Source of the DNA: OCS116 cluster bacterium AG-430-B22
GTDB taxonomy: Bacteria; Pseudomonadota; Alphaproteobacteria; MED-G09
Length of the DNA stretch: 43,792 bases
Direction: 5' to 3'
Assembly: GCA_003209955.1 (NCBI GenBank)
Contig: QCOD01000009.1
Location: forward strand, 1 to 43,792
Shown: piece by piece, positions 41,725-43,792 of the stretch
Layout of the letters: each line of letters opens with the position of its first letter
How positions within the stretch are numbered: the first letter of the stretch is position 1
Program-made: the position numbers and the translations under genes
The notes under the pieces: model-generated
Told to the model about the DNA's origin: nothing
Database searches by the model: none
Seen by the model: only the letters and a program-made list of their open reading frames with translations

Positions 41725-43792
41725 TTAATCCTTACCTAGAGTTAAATCGATTAATTTTTTTTGTTGTTCTATATGTATTTTCATTTGTCCTACAGCTGGA
41801 GCAGATGATGGTGGCCTACTTATCAATCTAAATTCTTTCTTTAAACCAATATTTTTTAGGACTCTATTTAATCGATGTCTTTGACCATACCATGCTCCTT
41901 GATTTCTTGGCTCCTCTTGGCACCAAATAAATTCTGAAGCATTTTTATATTTACTTAATATTTTTTCAGTTTCTTCATAAGGAAATGGGTATAATTGTTC
42001 TAACCGGATAATTGCTATATCACTTTGATTATTTTCATCTTTTTGTTTTTTAAGATCGTGGTATATTTTTCCACTACAAAGAATTACCTTACTTAGTTTT
42101 TTTGTTAAGTTTGATTCATCATCAAAAATATTTTCAAATTTTCCTAATGTAAGTTTATCAATAGTTGAAGATGCATATTTATTTCTTAGCAAACTTTTAG
42201 GGGTAATAACGATAAGGGGAGTTCTATTATTTCTAATAGCTTGCCTTCTTAGAAGATGAAACATTTGGGCTGCCGTACTAGGCATACATATTTGTATATT
42301 TTGTTCAGCACATAATTGAAGAAACCTCTCTATACGAGCACTACTATGCTCAGGCCCCATACCTTCATATCCATGGGGCAATAAAAGGACTAAACCTGAT
42401 AATCTTTCCCACTTATGTTGTGCGCTAGCAATAAATTGGTCTATTACCACTTGAGCTCCATTAGAAAAATCACCAAATTGAGCTTCCCAAATAACTAGGC
42501 CTGTTGGCCATGTTGCCGAATACCCATACTCAAACCCTAGAACTGCCTCCTCTGATAATATTGAGTCATAAATTCCAATATTTGTATTTCCTTTTTCAGC
42601 AAATTTATTCAATGGATAGTAAGTTCTCCCATCTTCTTGATCAAACATCACAGCATGTCTGTGATCAAAAGTTCCTCTCCTTATATCTTGTCCACTAAAT
42701 CTAATTGGGTAGCCCTCACGTAAAAGACTCGAATATGCTGCAATCTCAGCAAATCCCCAATTAAATTCACATTTTCCTTCAGCCATATCTATTCTTTGCT
42801 TAATTATATTTTTGACTTTTTTCTGTAAAACAAAACCACTTGGAATATCAGCGATTGTTCGAGCATCATCAATTAGTTGATCTTGTTTTACAGTTGTATC
42901 ATTATTTTCATCCCACCTAGCATCAATGAACTGATCCCATTCAAACCATAAGTCATCATTCTTTATTTTTGATAAGTTAAGGGCGACGCTTTCATCTTTT
43001 TCAATTGATGATCTGTAAGATTTTTTAAATTCATCAAATTCTTCCGAAGTAATGTCATTATTTTGCATTAATTTATCCTTATATGATTTCAATACGGAAG
43101 GATGTTGTTTAATTTTTTTATACATTACGGGTTGTGTTGACGATGGATCATCTGCTTCATTATGGCCACTCCTTCGATAACCAATTAAATCAATAACAAT
43201 ATCCTTTTTAAATTCTTCACGATAATCTGAAGCCAATTTAGATATATAAATTACTGCTTCGGGATCATCAGCATTTACATGAAATATTGGTGCTTCAATA
43301 AACTTTGCTATATCTGTCGAATATCTTGTTGAACGTGAGTCCTTTGGATTATCCGTTGTGAAACCTATTTGATTATTTATGATGACATGAATAGTGCCTC
43401 CAACTCCATATCCTCTAGTTTGAGACATTTGAAGCGTTTCCATGACAACTCCCTGTCCACTAAATGAAGCATCACCATGAATTAGGATTGGTACAACTTT
43501 ATTTCTTTCTCTATCATTTAATCTATCTTGCCTTGCTCGAACAGACCCAATTACAACGGGGTCTACTATTTCTAAATGTGATGGATTATTAATGAGTGAG
43601 ACATGAACATCACCATTATTTGTATGTATATTTGATGAGAATCCTAAATGATATTTAACATCACCAGTGCTAGAGCCCTTCAGGTCATAGTTTTCTTCAA
43701 ATTCAGCAAATAAATCTTTTGGCTTTTTACCTAAAACATTTATCAGTAAATTTAATCTCCCTCTATGAGCCATTCCAAAACAAATTTGTTCA
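41725..43792 (-). CDS. sucA: 2-oxoglutarate dehydrogenase E1, N-terminus cut by window edge
   Basis: TPP-dependent E1 of the 2-oxoglutarate dehydrogenase complex. The frame is open through the right edge: codons before the internal methionine at 43773 read [14 protein letters not shown], a conserved E1 segment, so that methionine is not the start and about 250-300 N-terminal residues lie outside. TPP site [15 protein letters not shown] then [12 protein letters not shown]; other family segments [49 protein letters not shown] and [20 protein letters not shown] (each in part). The C-terminus [19 protein letters not shown] is intact. Directly upstream of sucB. Confidence 0.97.
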   Translation of the reverse strand, partial: EQICFGMAHRGRLNLLINVLGKKPKDLFAEFEENYDLKGSSTGDVKYHLGFSSNIHTNNGDVHVSLINNPSHLEIVDPVVIGSVRARQDRLNDRERNKVVPILIHGDASFSGQGVVMETLQMSQTRGYGVGGTIHVIINNQIGFTTDNPKDSRSTRYSTDIAKFIEAPIFHVNADDPEAVIYISKLASDYREEFKKDIVIDLIGYRRSGHNEADDPSSTQPVMYKKIKQHPSVLKSYKDKLMQNNDITSEEFDEFKKSYRSSIEKDESVALNLSKIKNDDLWFEWDQFIDARWDENNDTTVKQDQLIDDARTIADIPSGFVLQKKVKNIIKQRIDMAEGKCEFNWGFAEIAAYSSLLREGYPIRFSGQDIRRGTFDHRHAVMFDQEDGRTYYPLNKFAEKGNTNIGIYDSILSEEAVLGFEYGYSATWPTGLVIWEAQFGDFSNGAQVVIDQFIASAQHKWERLSGLVLLLPHGYEGMGPEHSSARIERFLQLCAEQNIQICMPSTAAQMFHLLRRQAIRNNRTPLIVITPKSLLRNKYASSTIDKLTLGKFENIFDDESNLTKKLSKVILCSGKIYHDLKKQKDENNQSDIAIIRLEQLYPFPYEETEKILSKYKNASEFIWCQEEPRNQGAWYGQRHRLNRVLKNIGLKKEFRLISRPPSSAPAVGQMKIHIEQQKKLIDLTLGKD

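Overview
The window looks like a piece of chromosome from a streamlined, AT-rich marine alphaproteobacterium. I judge it to be about one third G+C by eye; I did not count. The alphaproteobacterial assignment rests on a gcrA gene, on the gcrA / phoB-phoU-pstBACS-phoR / argD-argF arrangement (from memory also found in Rhizobiales), on a PstC and PstA of the long alphaproteobacterial type, and on a HemB with a cysteine-free metal site. Streamlining shows in gene overlaps of 1 to 20 bases, convergent genes that share stop-codon bases, and very short intergenic gaps. No rRNA, CRISPR, transposase, integrase or phage gene was found.

Layout. 1-2943: arginine biosynthesis (argF, cut by the left edge, and argD) preceded by an ABC-2 permease. 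3094-3603: gcrA. 3600-11880: a complete phosphate block on the minus strand (phoR, porin, pstS, pstC, pstA, pstB, phoU, phoB). It has a convincing Pho box with a correctly spaced -10 upstream of the porin-pst genes, and pstC seems to start at a non-canonical AUA codon. 11990-14983: a SixA-like phosphatase, then a four-gene minus-strand set (DapB-like dehydrogenase, 75-residue membrane protein, MAPEG protein, YiiX-like permuted papain). 15167-19156: LysR regulator, arsC, aquaporin, ppk2, ppx; this joins arsenate reduction to polyphosphate metabolism and ends at a strong terminator. 19157-19655: an island with no gene of ordinary size. It holds an operator-like palindrome, two tiny ORFs with good ribosome sites, and a long hairpin whose C-rich loop is a G-rich run on the other strand. 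19677-23051: an SMP-30 family lactonase and a TonB-dependent receptor converging on a bidirectional terminator. 23303-25280: yaaA, tRNA-Ala(TGC), hemB. 25282-27739: a methyltransferase and an MFS transporter.

27811-30857 is the most novel-looking part: four consecutive genes for small exported proteins, each built of two similar halves. Three of them share four cysteines at nearly the same positions although one has diverged widely. A Fur-box-like palindrome lies upstream. 31085-35759 is a catabolic or detoxification set: cupin, Rieske oxygenase, GFA/CENP-V protein, enoyl-CoA hydratase, VOC protein and NmrA-like reductase.

35756-43792 is central carbon metabolism on the minus strand: sucA (cut by the right edge) and sucB of the 2-oxoglutarate dehydrogenase complex, followed by a three-gene 2-oxoacid:ferredoxin oxidoreductase module (GltD-like Fe-S flavoprotein, fused gamma-alpha subunit, beta subunit). 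The cell may therefore have both an NAD-linked and a ferredoxin-linked route for the same keto acid.

Functional picture (inference): high-affinity phosphate uptake under PhoBR, polyphosphate turnover, and removal of arsenate taken up by mistake; TonB and MFS transport with oxidative catabolism of an unidentified organic substrate; and a flexible TCA-cycle step.
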